A program made the position numbers and the translations under genes. From Niabella sp. (GTDB taxonomy: Bacteria; Bacteroidota; Bacteroidia; Chitinophagales; Chitinophagaceae): a DNA stretch of 64,000 bases. How positions within the stretch are numbered: position 1 is the stretch's first letter; every line of letters starts with the position of its first letter. Location of the stretch: positions 62,001 to 126,000 of the forward strand of contig JAGIAT010000013.1 of assembly GCA_017744715.1 (NCBI GenBank), read 5' to 3'. Of the stretch, positions 35,242-43,236 are shown piece by piece. Below the pieces are notes generated by a model. It was not told the origin of the DNA and ran no database searches. It worked only from the letters and a program-made list of their open reading frames with translations.

Positions 35242-35255
35242 CATAACTGGTTATG
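35242..35255. promoter_or_regulatory. MarR-type operator overlapping the transcription start
   Basis: CATAAC-TG-GTTATG is a perfect 6-bp inverted repeat, extended by outer TT/AA after one mismatch. It lies directly downstream of the -7 box and 9 bases upstream of the MarR-GNAT start, so binding would block initiation. Confidence 0.7.
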
Positions 35256-35263
35256 CAAATATA
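35256..35263 (-). promoter_or_regulatory. -7 box of the MarR-GNAT gene
   Basis: Read on the - strand this is TATATTTG, a full match to TAnnTTTG, 23 bases before the start codon and abutting the operator. Confidence 0.65.
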
Positions 35264-35353
35264 GTGATAATTTCGAAAAAAATGATCAGCCGGAGCTGCC
35301 TGAGTGTCCGGGCCGGATTACATGCATAGCCCGGCCCGTAAAGTGTAATGGAA

Positions 35354-35746
35354 TTACCAGATCATTATTGCAACAATTGCAAGCAGGATATAAAATCCTG
35401 TTCCGAAAAGTGTCCACTTGTTGAGCTCCTCCGCTTTTCGATGATAGCCATTGGCTTCAAACATATCTATAAAAACGAGCTGTATAATACCCGGGAAAAA
35501 GAAGGCCAGGAATTTTAGGTGCTTCTCCAGGGGAACTGTGGCGCGGTCCTGAGCTGCCTGCTGGCTGGCTTCATCGGTTTCTTTTAACGCAGTATATGCG
35601 TTTTCGGAAAGATTGCGGTTGCTGAACTCGGCTTTGGCCGCCAGCAATGCTTCCGGCTGGTAAAGGGCTTCCGGTAGCGACAGAATGCGTATCAGCTCCG
35701 CGTCGGTCTGTTGTGCCATTAGTGTTTTGAAATCGTCTTTTTTCAT
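35354..35746 (-). CDS. Hypothetical protein with C-terminal membrane helices
   Basis: A 130-residue protein. The start at 35746 (MKKDDFKTLMAQQTDAELI) is preferred to an in-frame codon 24 bases upstream. The N-terminal 60 residues are helical and soluble, with the pattern ILSLPEALYQPEALLAAKAE repeated in many Bacteroidota small proteins. Two membrane segments follow (FLAFFFPGIIQLVFI and TGFYILLAIVAIMIW) around a polar loop (NGYHRKAEELNKW). No function is recognised. A hairpin with an 8-bp GC stem (35309-35338) lies downstream but lacks a T tract. Confidence 0.7.
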   Translation of the reverse strand: MKKDDFKTLMAQQTDAELIRILSLPEALYQPEALLAAKAEFSNRNLSENAYTALKETDEASQQAAQDRATVPLEKHLKFLAFFFPGIIQLVFIDMFEANGYHRKAEELNKWTLFGTGFYILLAIVAIMIW

Positions 35747-35836
35747 AATTGTTATTTTGGTGTGGGGCATTGACTATCGCAAATTGTCATTGCACAAGGC
35801 CCAATAAAAATAATAATAACAGGCTTTGGACCGGCA

Positions 35837-37375
35837 TCATTTAACCATCAGTCCCTGCGGATCCCTTGCAAACAGGTAGGCATCATATTCAATAAAGTCC
35901 GTGGCCTTGATCTGTACCGTTTCGGCCTTGCCTTCTTTCAGTGTAAACACGGCAGGGAAAACACCAAAGCCGATATTGGAATAGGTGAGCCGGAAGGTGT
36001 TATTGTCCATATACTCCATTGTTGCGGTTAGCGCCGGGTGATGTTGAAAAGAACAACGAAGCTGGTTGTGACCGGCCTTTGAAATTTGAATCTTTCCGTA
36101 AACGGTATTGTAATAATCACCGGTATAAGCTTCCAGCGGTACGGGCGTGTTGTTATGCGCCTGAACCCGTTGCTGCATATTGTTCAGCTCGGCTTCCATT
36201 TGCCGGTTGTTTTTTGTAGCAATGCCCTGCAGGAACCGGCTCCGGTCTTTATACGGTACGCCCAGGTAGGCGTCCAGCAACTGGTAGCGCAAGGCTTCAA
36301 AAAAACTTTGATTGTCGTTATTGGTCAGGATTACGATACCCAGCTTTTCTTCAGGTACAAAACACAGGTTGGTTACAAAACCAAAAGCACCGCCGGTATG
36401 CCAGTATACCTGCCGGCCATTGTAGTCGGCCGCATAAACGCCCAGGCCGTAGGTAACAAAATGAATGGGATAATGATTGTTTTTGCGGTTGTTCACCGTG
36501 ATATTGGCATCCCGCGTTCTTTGCAGCACTTCCCAGGGCAGAATCCGGTTGCCTTCAAAGCGGCCGCTGTCCAGCTGCAGCCGTAACCAGCGTGTGAGGT
36601 CTTTTACATTGCTGACCATGCTGGCGGCCGGGCCCAGGTTATCGATCTGGTCAAACGGCAACACCGTAAGGGCGCTGAACATATTACTGTGCGGCAACGC
36701 TACATTGTTCCGTTGCGCCATACCCGCGGTATTCATATAGGTATTATGCATGCCCAGCGGGGTAAGAATCTGCTCTTGCACATACTGCTCCCAGGTTTGT
36801 CCGGTTACCTGTTGCAGGATCCGGCCTGCGGTTAAAAAACCGGCATTGCAGTAGCCGTAATCCTGCCGGAACTGGCCCGGTGGCTTCAGGTAGCGTAGCT
36901 TCCACAGGATGGAGTCTTTGGGAAGGTTCGAATCCCAGAAGGTAAAATCGCCCTGGAAAGTGCGGGTGCCCAGCCGGTGGCTAAGCACATCCCGCAGGGT
37001 GAGCAGTTGGGTGGTGGTGCTGTCCCACATGCGGAACCAGGGAAGGTACCGGGTTACCTTATCGTTGAGTGAAAGTTTTTTTTCATGATCCAGTTTTGCA
37101 ATGGCTGTTCCGGTAAAGAGTTTGGAATTGGATGCGATCATAAACAGGGTATTTTCATCCACGGTACCCGGTTTGTTCATCTCACGCACACCATACCCTT
37201 TTTGCAGGATCACCTGGCCGTCTTTTACGATGGCGATGGCCAGCCCGGGGATCTGCCATTCCTTCATTCCTCTTTGAATATAGCTGTCCAAACTATCGCT
37301 GATAAAGGACGGTGTTTGGGCCGACAGGATGCCGATGCTGCCGGCAAAAAAAGCAACAAGTCCTATTTTTTTCAT
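35837..37375 (-). CDS. Exported serine hydrolase, class C beta-lactamase family
   Basis: A 512-residue periplasmic serine hydrolase. After a signal peptide (to about residue 19, SAQT) comes the beta-lactamase/DD-peptidase fold with the Ser82-x-x-Lys85 motif (IASNSK), Tyr175-x-Asn177 (YGYCNAGF) and the third motif HTGG at 326-329. The C-terminal 110 residues form a separate beta-rich domain (LEAYTGDYYNTVYGKIQI) common in the peptidase-like members. Members include esterases, D-aminopeptidases and beta-lactamases; the sequence does not decide. It stands alone. A near-consensus -7 box (TATATTTA on the - strand, 37409-37416) lies upstream. Confidence 0.9.
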   Translation of the reverse strand: MKKIGLVAFFAGSIGILSAQTPSFISDSLDSYIQRGMKEWQIPGLAIAIVKDGQVILQKGYGVREMNKPGTVDENTLFMIASNSKLFTGTAIAKLDHEKKLSLNDKVTRYLPWFRMWDSTTTQLLTLRDVLSHRLGTRTFQGDFTFWDSNLPKDSILWKLRYLKPPGQFRQDYGYCNAGFLTAGRILQQVTGQTWEQYVQEQILTPLGMHNTYMNTAGMAQRNNVALPHSNMFSALTVLPFDQIDNLGPAASMVSNVKDLTRWLRLQLDSGRFEGNRILPWEVLQRTRDANITVNNRKNNHYPIHFVTYGLGVYAADYNGRQVYWHTGGAFGFVTNLCFVPEEKLGIVILTNNDNQSFFEALRYQLLDAYLGVPYKDRSRFLQGIATKNNRQMEAELNNMQQRVQAHNNTPVPLEAYTGDYYNTVYGKIQISKAGHNQLRCSFQHHPALTATMEYMDNNTFRLTYSNIGFGVFPAVFTLKEGKAETVQIKATDFIEYDAYLFARDPQGLMVK

Positions 37376-37555
37376 ATACCTGTTAGAATTGAGTAATTGA
37401 ATGTAGGATAAATATAGTAAAAGGAGCTAAACCAACAGGAGAAGCGGCTTATTTGCCGACAGTTATTGCCGTTTGAGCCATTGTTAAAAACAAACGGCTT
37501 CCGGGGCGGCTATCTTCATATTGTTATTTGAATACTTAATTTAATCGATACAAAA

Positions 37556-37972
37556 ATGAAACGTCTTTTACTGGCTTTTCTGCTAAGCAGCGGTCTTTGT
37601 GCAGCATCCTTTGCACAGGTTGCTCCTGCAGTGCCTGCCACAGCCAAAGAACATAAGAAATCTACCGGTATTACCAGGTCTGGAAAACCGGATATGCGAT
37701 TGAAAGCAAACCGGGACGCCGCCAAAGCGCAGGTACAGCCTGCAGCGCCGGCTCCTGCTCCTCAGCCCAGGCCGGTTGTAGCCAGGAAAACGACCCCGGT
37801 TGCACCGGCTCCGGCGCCACGTCCGGCCGTGATTCAAAAAGTACAGCCCGCCGTGGCATCGGCAGATCCGGTGGCCGGCACAGATGCAAAGGGCAGAACG
37901 CTCTACCGGGGGAAAAGAGGGGGTACTTATTATATCAATAAAAACGGGCATAAAGAATATGTAAAGCAATAG
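37556..37972 (+). CDS. Exported protein with PBCV basic-adaptor-like C-terminus
   Basis: A 138-residue protein with three parts. There is a signal peptide (MKRLLLAFLLSSGLCAASFA), a long low-complexity Ala/Pro/Val linker (residues 70-105, with APAPAPQPRP and APAPAPRPAV), and a C-terminal 27-residue motif (GRTLYRGKRGGTYYINKNGH, then KEYVKQ). The last part resembles the short basic adaptor repeat (PBCV_basic_adap) found in algal virus and some bacterial proteins. The mature protein is strongly basic. It could bind the cell wall or nucleic acid; no activity is known to me. A terminator lies 24 bases after the stop. Confidence 0.75.
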   Translation: MKRLLLAFLLSSGLCAASFAQVAPAVPATAKEHKKSTGITRSGKPDMRLKANRDAAKAQVQPAAPAPAPQPRPVVARKTTPVAPAPAPRPAVIQKVQPAVASADPVAGTDAKGRTLYRGKRGGTYYINKNGHKEYVKQ

Positions 37973-37995
37973 GCAAAATTTAGAGGCAAAGACGG

Positions 37996-38029
37996 GCGTT
38001 CTGGTTTTTACCGGGGCGCTTTTGTTTTT
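37996..38029 (+). terminator. Terminator after the basic-adaptor-like gene
   Basis: A 10-bp stem with three G-U pairs (GCGTTCTGGT at 37996-38005 with ACCGGGGCGC at 38010-38019), a TTTT loop and a T-rich tail (TTTTGTTTTTA). Confidence 0.7.
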
Positions 38030-38156
38030 AATGGATCCGGTATCTGAGGAACCGGCAGGTGCCGGTGTAGCTGTGTCTTGTATCTGTAAGTTAGGCTCAA
38101 CGGCCTCTTTTTCTAAAAGACCATGCGTTTCAATTGGATTTAGTACATTTATCCGA

Positions 38157-39200
38157 ATGAACGACCCGATTACAAAGCGCCTCCGGATCGCGGCAATTAT
38201 ACAGGAAACGGCGGATGCAAAAACCTTTATTGTGGAGCCGCTGGATGGATGGGCACCGGTATACCGGCCGGGTCAGTTCCTGACGCTCATTTTCCAAAAT
38301 CACCTGGGTGAGCAGCGCCGCTCGTTTTCTATTTCATCCAGTCCGGATACCGATCCGCAATTGTCTTTTACCGTAAAAAAACTGGACAATGGCGAATTCA
38401 GCCGGTACCTGATTTATAAGGCTAAAACCGGGGATGTGCTGAAGACCTCCGGTATCAGTGGTTTTTTTGTATTACCGGAGGATACGCGGGAAAAGCAATT
38501 CTGTTTTCTTGCAGCTGGAAGCGGTATTACGCCTTGTTTTTCGCTGATCAAAACGCTTTTAAAAACCACCGGTGCACAAATTATATTGCTGTACAGCAAC
38601 CGTTCCGAAGCCGATACCATTTTTTATGAAGCACTCAGGTTGCTGCAGAACGCCTATGGCAGCAGGCTGCTGATCCATTTTATGTTCAGCAATCATCCGC
38701 AGGTATTGCAAAAGCGGCTCAGCCATTGGGTGCTAACGCACCTGGTAGACCGGCACCTGCCGGTGCAGATCCGGAAGGATACGCTTTTTTATATATGCGG
38801 CCCGTATGATTATATGCTGATGGCCGATATTTCGTTAAAAAGTAATGGGGTGAAGGGAAAACAGATCATCAAAGAAGATTTTTATCCGTTGCCGCGACTG
38901 GTGAAGCCCAAGCCCCCGGACCTGGACGCCCATAAGGTAACCATACATATCGGATCCCTGGTGCGGGAACTGGCGGTGCAATATCCCCACACGATAACGG
39001 CAGCCGGCAAGCGGGCGGGGCTTACACTGCCCTACAGCTGCGAATCGGGTCAATGCGGCAGCTGTGTTGCTACCTGCACTTCCGGGAAGATCTGGATGGC
39101 CTATAATGAAGTGCTTACGGATGAGGAAATTGCAAAAGGACGGGTGCTTACCTGCCAGGGCTATCCCATCGGGGGCGATGCCATAATTGTGTTTGAATAG
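38157..39200 (+). CDS. PaaE-like FAD/NAD(P)H:[2Fe-2S] reductase
   Basis: A 347-residue electron-transfer flavoprotein. It has, in order, an FAD domain (RRSFSISS at 54-61), an NAD(P)H domain (AAGSGITP at 119-126; FYICGPYDYM) and a C-terminal plant-type [2Fe-2S] ferredoxin domain with Cys295, Cys300, Cys303 and Cys333 (CESGQCGSC, then LTCQG). The order matches phenylacetyl-CoA epoxidase reductase PaaE and related oxygenase or hydroxylase reductases. No paa genes are nearby, so the partner oxygenase or desaturase is unknown. The start at 38157 (MNDPITKR) follows a -7-like TACATTTA; an earlier in-frame ATG at 38022 lies in the preceding terminator. Confidence 0.88.
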   Translation: MNDPITKRLRIAAIIQETADAKTFIVEPLDGWAPVYRPGQFLTLIFQNHLGEQRRSFSISSSPDTDPQLSFTVKKLDNGEFSRYLIYKAKTGDVLKTSGISGFFVLPEDTREKQFCFLAAGSGITPCFSLIKTLLKTTGAQIILLYSNRSEADTIFYEALRLLQNAYGSRLLIHFMFSNHPQVLQKRLSHWVLTHLVDRHLPVQIRKDTLFYICGPYDYMLMADISLKSNGVKGKQIIKEDFYPLPRLVKPKPPDLDAHKVTIHIGSLVRELAVQYPHTITAAGKRAGLTLPYSCESGQCGSCVATCTSGKIWMAYNEVLTDEEIAKGRVLTCQGYPIGGDAIIVFE

Positions 39201-39428
39201 CCATAGCTCTTTTAGTGCGGCGAAAAAAACGGGGTACTCACCGTAAAAAAAAGGAATTTCGTCGAATTTTTTCAATTAACATTTTTTTAGGGAATAAATT
39301 TATAGCTGCTAAAGAGGAACATTGACTATTTCTGAAAAGATTACATGCAACCACAGCTAACTGCTTTTGATTCTGAAAAACCAATATCACATTTTTTTAC
39401 GGGCCTGACAATTTACCTGAGCCGGGAT

Positions 39429-40328
39429 TTAGCGCGCTGTTACAGATGCCGTCTGTAGTATAGAATCACGCTGTTGCTGCTTTTTAAGGATTTCGGGAAG
39501 CCAGGCCGCCAGGTAGCTTTTTAAGCTGTCTGGTGCAATGGTAAGTGCCGCCGGATCTTCGGTTAGTTTAAACCAGGGGCGTGGTTGTCCAAAAGGATAT
39601 TGTCCGAATACAACCACCGGTGTGCCTGTTGCAACCTGTTGGTTGTTTTTTAAGATCCACTGGTCGGCCCAGGTATAAAGAAACTGGGCATCCCGTTCCT
39701 GGAGGCGCATACAGCTGTGCGAAGCCGGATAGCCGGGGAGGGCATACTCATGAAACCCGATACCCCAGGTATTGTGCACATTAAAGTTCCATTTTAAGAC
39801 CCATTCGTCATTAACGGTGCTGTTGGTTTTGCGGGCCTTCCAGTTTGCAAAATACAGGTGGGCCGGTGTTGGCTTGCTTTTGCGACCGGTATTGGTTTGC
39901 CCCGTCAGCACCAGTTTGCCATTAGCATAGGCTGCAAAAGCCTGGGCATTGAGTGAAAAAACAAGGATCTTGGGAATATCCTTTAAAAAGGGGGCCTCTT
40001 CGGGGAAGGGCATATATGCGGCAAGCGGCCGGGAAAAATCGCTGGGTACCAGGATGCTGTCGAGCCGGCGGATATGACCGGAGTCAGTACGGTTGATCGC
40101 CGTTAATAGATCAAGATGCCGGGCTCCGTCAAAACTGTCTTTTAATGCCTGCCATTCCTTCTTTTTCATAAACCGGTAAGTGATTCCGGGTGACTCCGGT
40201 GCAGGTGGCGCTTTTACAACAGAATCTTTTGCCGTTGGCTGCGGGATAATGGCGGTTTGTTTTTCAGCCTGTCTGCAGGCGGTAAGCAGGATACAGATTG
40301 CTGTTACAGTTAAGAAATTGGCGTTCAT
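39429..40328 (-). CDS. L,D-transpeptidase (YkuD) lipoprotein
   Basis: A 299-residue envelope protein with a lipoprotein signal (ICILLTACRQ, Cys18), a Pro-rich linker, and a YkuD domain. The catalytic signature is His193 (GIGFHEYALPG) followed by Ser203-His204-x-Cys206-x-Arg208 (ASHSCMRL). Such enzymes make 3-3 peptidoglycan cross-links or attach proteins to the wall. The C-terminal tail after residue 250 (FGQPRPWFKLTEDP onward) is less conserved and ends in a Gln-rich helix. It stands alone between the reductase and the oxidoreductase genes. Confidence 0.9.
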   Translation of the reverse strand: MNANFLTVTAICILLTACRQAEKQTAIIPQPTAKDSVVKAPPAPESPGITYRFMKKKEWQALKDSFDGARHLDLLTAINRTDSGHIRRLDSILVPSDFSRPLAAYMPFPEEAPFLKDIPKILVFSLNAQAFAAYANGKLVLTGQTNTGRKSKPTPAHLYFANWKARKTNSTVNDEWVLKWNFNVHNTWGIGFHEYALPGYPASHSCMRLQERDAQFLYTWADQWILKNNQQVATGTPVVVFGQYPFGQPRPWFKLTEDPAALTIAPDSLKSYLAAWLPEILKKQQQRDSILQTASVTAR

Positions 40329-40538
40329 GTTTTAGTAATTGCTCCGCAATATCGGTAAAAAAAACTACAGATGCATAAAGCCCGGTTTAAATCTTGCTCA
40401 CCAATTCCGGCGAGGAACGGGGCCGATTTTGTTGTGTGCAGTGGCAGTTATGAAGGCTGGTAACGCGGTATATCCGGACCCTTTTTCAAACAGAAATATG
40501 TATATTCGTAACCATTCACGTTAAATAAAAATTACTAT

Positions 40539-41699
40539 ATGAAAAGAGAAAAATTGCGCGTTGGTATGATTGGTGGGGGAAAGGATGCTTTTATTGGAGC
40601 AGTGCACCGTCTGGCGTTGAATATGGACGGATTGATTGAGCTGAGCTGTGGTGCGCTTAGTGTGCATCCGGACGTAGCAAGGGAGTCTGGAGAACTGCTT
40701 TTTTTGCCCGAAGACCGTATTTACCTGAGTTATGAAGAAATGATCCGCAAGGAAAGTGAACTTCCCGAAGATAAGCGCATTCATTTTGTATCGATCGTAA
40801 CACCCAATTTTGTACACTTTGCTCCCGCTATGATGGCGCTGGAACATGGGTTTCATGTGGTGATCGAAAAGCCGATGGTATTTAGCCTGGATGAGGCTAA
40901 ACAATTGCAGCAAAAAGTAAAAGAAACGGGGCTGATGCTTTGTCTTACACATACGTATACGGGTTACCCGATGGTAAAGCAGGCCCGTCAGATGGTGGCA
41001 GAAGGGGCATTTGGAAAAATAAGAAAAGTATACGTAGAATACCCGCAAGGCTGGCTGAGCCGTTTGTCTGAACGCGAGGGTAATGCCCAGGCGGCCTGGC
41101 GCACGGATCCGAAGAAAAGCGGAAAAAGCGGATGTATGGGAGATATCGGCACCCATGCGGCAAACCTGGCGGAATATATTACCGGTCAGAAAATATCCAA
41201 ACTTTGTGCGGATCTGAATACGATTGTGGAAGGCCGCAACCTGGATGATGACGGTGCGGTATTATTGAAATTTGACGGGGGCGCGTCCGGAGTGCTGATC
41301 GCCAGCCAGGTGGCAGCCGGCGAAGAAAATGCGTTAAAAATTAAGATCTACGGTGAAAAGGGCGGACTGGAGTGGCACCAGCAGGAGCCCAATACCTTGC
41401 TGGTAAAATGGCTGGATGCGCCTGCACAGGTGTATCGCGCGGGTAACGGGTACCTGGGCGACTATGCAAAGCATAACTGCCGCACCCCGGGAGGTCACCC
41501 CGAAGGATACCTGGAAGCATTTGCCAACCATTACCGGAATTTTGCTACAGCATTACAGGCAAAAATACACAACGAAACACCCTCCAAGGAAAGCCTCGAT
41601 TTTCCTTCTGTAGATGACGGTGTACGGGGCATGGCATTTATTGACAATGTGGTTGCTTCTGCACAATCCGATAAGAAGTGGTGGGATTTTGAAGTGTAG
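40539..41699 (+). CDS. Gfo/Idh/MocA-family oxidoreductase
   Basis: A 386-residue cytoplasmic NAD(P)-dependent dehydrogenase or related sugar-modifying enzyme. The Rossmann loop GMIGGGKDAFIG lies at residues 9-20, the EKP motif (Glu110-Lys111-Pro112 in HVVIEKPMV) is intact, and GDIGTHAANLAEYITG holds the conserved Asp/His pair. Substrates of this family are sugars, inositols or their derivatives; which one is not clear here. A TATATTCG sequence (40501-40508) resembles a -7 box. No partner gene (permease, isomerase) is adjacent. Confidence 0.9.
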   Translation: MKREKLRVGMIGGGKDAFIGAVHRLALNMDGLIELSCGALSVHPDVARESGELLFLPEDRIYLSYEEMIRKESELPEDKRIHFVSIVTPNFVHFAPAMMALEHGFHVVIEKPMVFSLDEAKQLQQKVKETGLMLCLTHTYTGYPMVKQARQMVAEGAFGKIRKVYVEYPQGWLSRLSEREGNAQAAWRTDPKKSGKSGCMGDIGTHAANLAEYITGQKISKLCADLNTIVEGRNLDDDGAVLLKFDGGASGVLIASQVAAGEENALKIKIYGEKGGLEWHQQEPNTLLVKWLDAPAQVYRAGNGYLGDYAKHNCRTPGGHPEGYLEAFANHYRNFATALQAKIHNETPSKESLDFPSVDDGVRGMAFIDNVVASAQSDKKWWDFEV

Positions 41700-41704
41700 G
41701 TTTT

Positions 41705-41735
41705 GTTTCGGGTTTCAGGTTCAACGTTTCAGGTT
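41705..41735. repeat. Dispersed repeat, GTTTCAGGTTCAACGTTTCAGG type
   Basis: This AT-rich intergenic element is related to copies at 41849-41872 (opposite orientation), 56585-56613, 58021-58054, 58202-58230, 58316-58340, 58405-58433 and 60388-60416. All lie between genes. Confidence 0.6.
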
Positions 41736-41848
41736 GGGTTTGTTTGGGGCTTGGTTCCGAATGCTCGACTCTGGATTCTCGATTCCGGATGCTGGATCCG
41801 CGCTTTTCTTAGAAGAGCACCCCCCGGGTAAGTACGGATCTGACGTGG

Positions 41849-41872
41849 AACGTTGAACCTTAAACTTTAAAC
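41849..41872. repeat. Dispersed repeat, inverted copy
   Basis: AACGTTGAACCTTAAACTTT and its continuation are the reverse complement of the family seen at 41705 and 58202. It lies just before the end of the TolC gene. Confidence 0.55.
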
Positions 41873-41895
41873 AGCCCAAAGACGGACGCTGATTG

Positions 41896-43233
41896 CTATT
41901 GTAAAATAGCGCCCTTCAGCCGCATTAACTCTGTTTCGGAAAGCTTGGTATTGTACCGCGCTTCAATCAACCGGTCGTATGCCTGGGCCAGGCTGAGCTG
42001 TGCTTCGCGCAACTGCACCAGCGTTGCCATTCCCAGTTTATAGGTCTGGAAAACAATGGCTACATTTTCCCGTGCCAGTTCAATATTCTCTTCTTCCAGC
42101 TTCAGCGCCCGTTTCTGCTGGTCATAATTCTTATAGGAGTTAAGTACATTCAGGTTGATCAGCGAGCGCTGGTTGTCGTAATTTAACTCCTCCATTTTCA
42201 GGCCCCACTGACTTTGCCGGATATCCCGCCTTGCCATCAATTGGTTGAAGATGGGAATGGTGGCCGTTAACCCGTAATTATATCCGTGGCTTTGGTTAAA
42301 TAAGGTAGAGAAAGGGTTGATGACCTTCTTGTTTTCTGTTCGCGTAAAATTGTACATGGAGTTAAAAGAAAGAGTAGGGTACAGCCCGGCCCTGCTTTCT
42401 TTAACTGTGTATTGCGCGATCCGGATCCTGGTTCTTGCCAGTTGCAGGGATGGATTGTTTTGTTCGATTCCCTCCAGGATACTTCCAAGGGCAAGGTCGT
42501 AGTTGAGGGGGATTGTATCGGGAATATCGAAAGCTGCACCACTGATCTGGCTGTTCATTGCCTGGGCCAGCTGTTCTTTCAATTGCGCTACCTGCACTTC
42601 CTGCTGCATCCGTAAGGATTTTTGCCCGTTCAGGTCTACCTTGCTTTGCAACACATCCGGTTTGGCGCCGGTACCGATGTCCAGTTTGTTCTGGGCCAGT
42701 TTTGCCCGTTCCTCGTTCAGCTTTATTTGCACATCGGTAGCTTCAATTTGCTGTTTGCCCCTGGCAATGGCGTAGTAATTAGCAATTACCGATGCAATGG
42801 TATTTACGATCTGCTCTTTTACAGTGTATGCACCGGCTTCCAGCAGGGATGCTGCTTTTTCGCGCGTGGCAAACATCTTTAATCCATCAAACAATACCCA
42901 GTTTAAAGAAACATTTGCCTGTACGTTATTGCTCCGGAGATTGTTGGATTTTCGCTCTGTACCGTCGGCCAGGGTTTGTTTCTGGTTGTTGTTGGTATTG
43001 GTAAGTCCGGCATTGCCGTTGATACTGGGCAGGAAAACCATATTGCGGTAACTGTAGTCAATTGCTGCAATAGTGGAATCATTCCTCGATAATTGTATCT
43101 GGTAATTATTGAGCAGGGCGGTAGCGATGGCTTCCTCCAGCGTAAGAAGCCGCTGCGCGTGGAGCTGCCCGGAAAGGGTCAGCGTCAAAACGATGAAGCA
43201 CAGCCGCCGTAGTTTATAGAAATAGTTGATCAT
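41896..43233 (-). CDS. TolC-family outer-membrane efflux protein
   Basis: A 445-residue outer-membrane channel with signal peptide (TLTLSGQLHAQ) and the TolC repeat structure. The N-terminal repeat runs from LLTLEEAIATALLNNYQIQL and the second from DLALGSILEGIEQNNPSLQL, each followed by long coiled helices (QKRALKLEEENIELARENV). It provides the exit duct for the RND pump encoded next to it; its ATG lies 3 bases after the pump stop codon. The order adaptor-pump-TolC on one strand indicates a single efflux operon. Confidence 0.93.
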   Translation of the reverse strand: MINYFYKLRRLCFIVLTLTLSGQLHAQRLLTLEEAIATALLNNYQIQLSRNDSTIAAIDYSYRNMVFLPSINGNAGLTNTNNNQKQTLADGTERKSNNLRSNNVQANVSLNWVLFDGLKMFATREKAASLLEAGAYTVKEQIVNTIASVIANYYAIARGKQQIEATDVQIKLNEERAKLAQNKLDIGTGAKPDVLQSKVDLNGQKSLRMQQEVQVAQLKEQLAQAMNSQISGAAFDIPDTIPLNYDLALGSILEGIEQNNPSLQLARTRIRIAQYTVKESRAGLYPTLSFNSMYNFTRTENKKVINPFSTLFNQSHGYNYGLTATIPIFNQLMARRDIRQSQWGLKMEELNYDNQRSLINLNVLNSYKNYDQQKRALKLEEENIELARENVAIVFQTYKLGMATLVQLREAQLSLAQAYDRLIEARYNTKLSETELMRLKGAILQ

Positions 43234-43236
43234 TTA

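Noticed and set aside
35309..35338. GC hairpin downstream of the small membrane protein as terminator
   Set aside because: Stem of 8 bp with a 14-base loop but no T tract on the transcribed strand.
39345..39458. 37-codon plus-strand ORF (MQPQLTAFDSEKP)
   Set aside because: Overlaps the end of the L,D-transpeptidase gene, has no promoter seen and no recognisable features.
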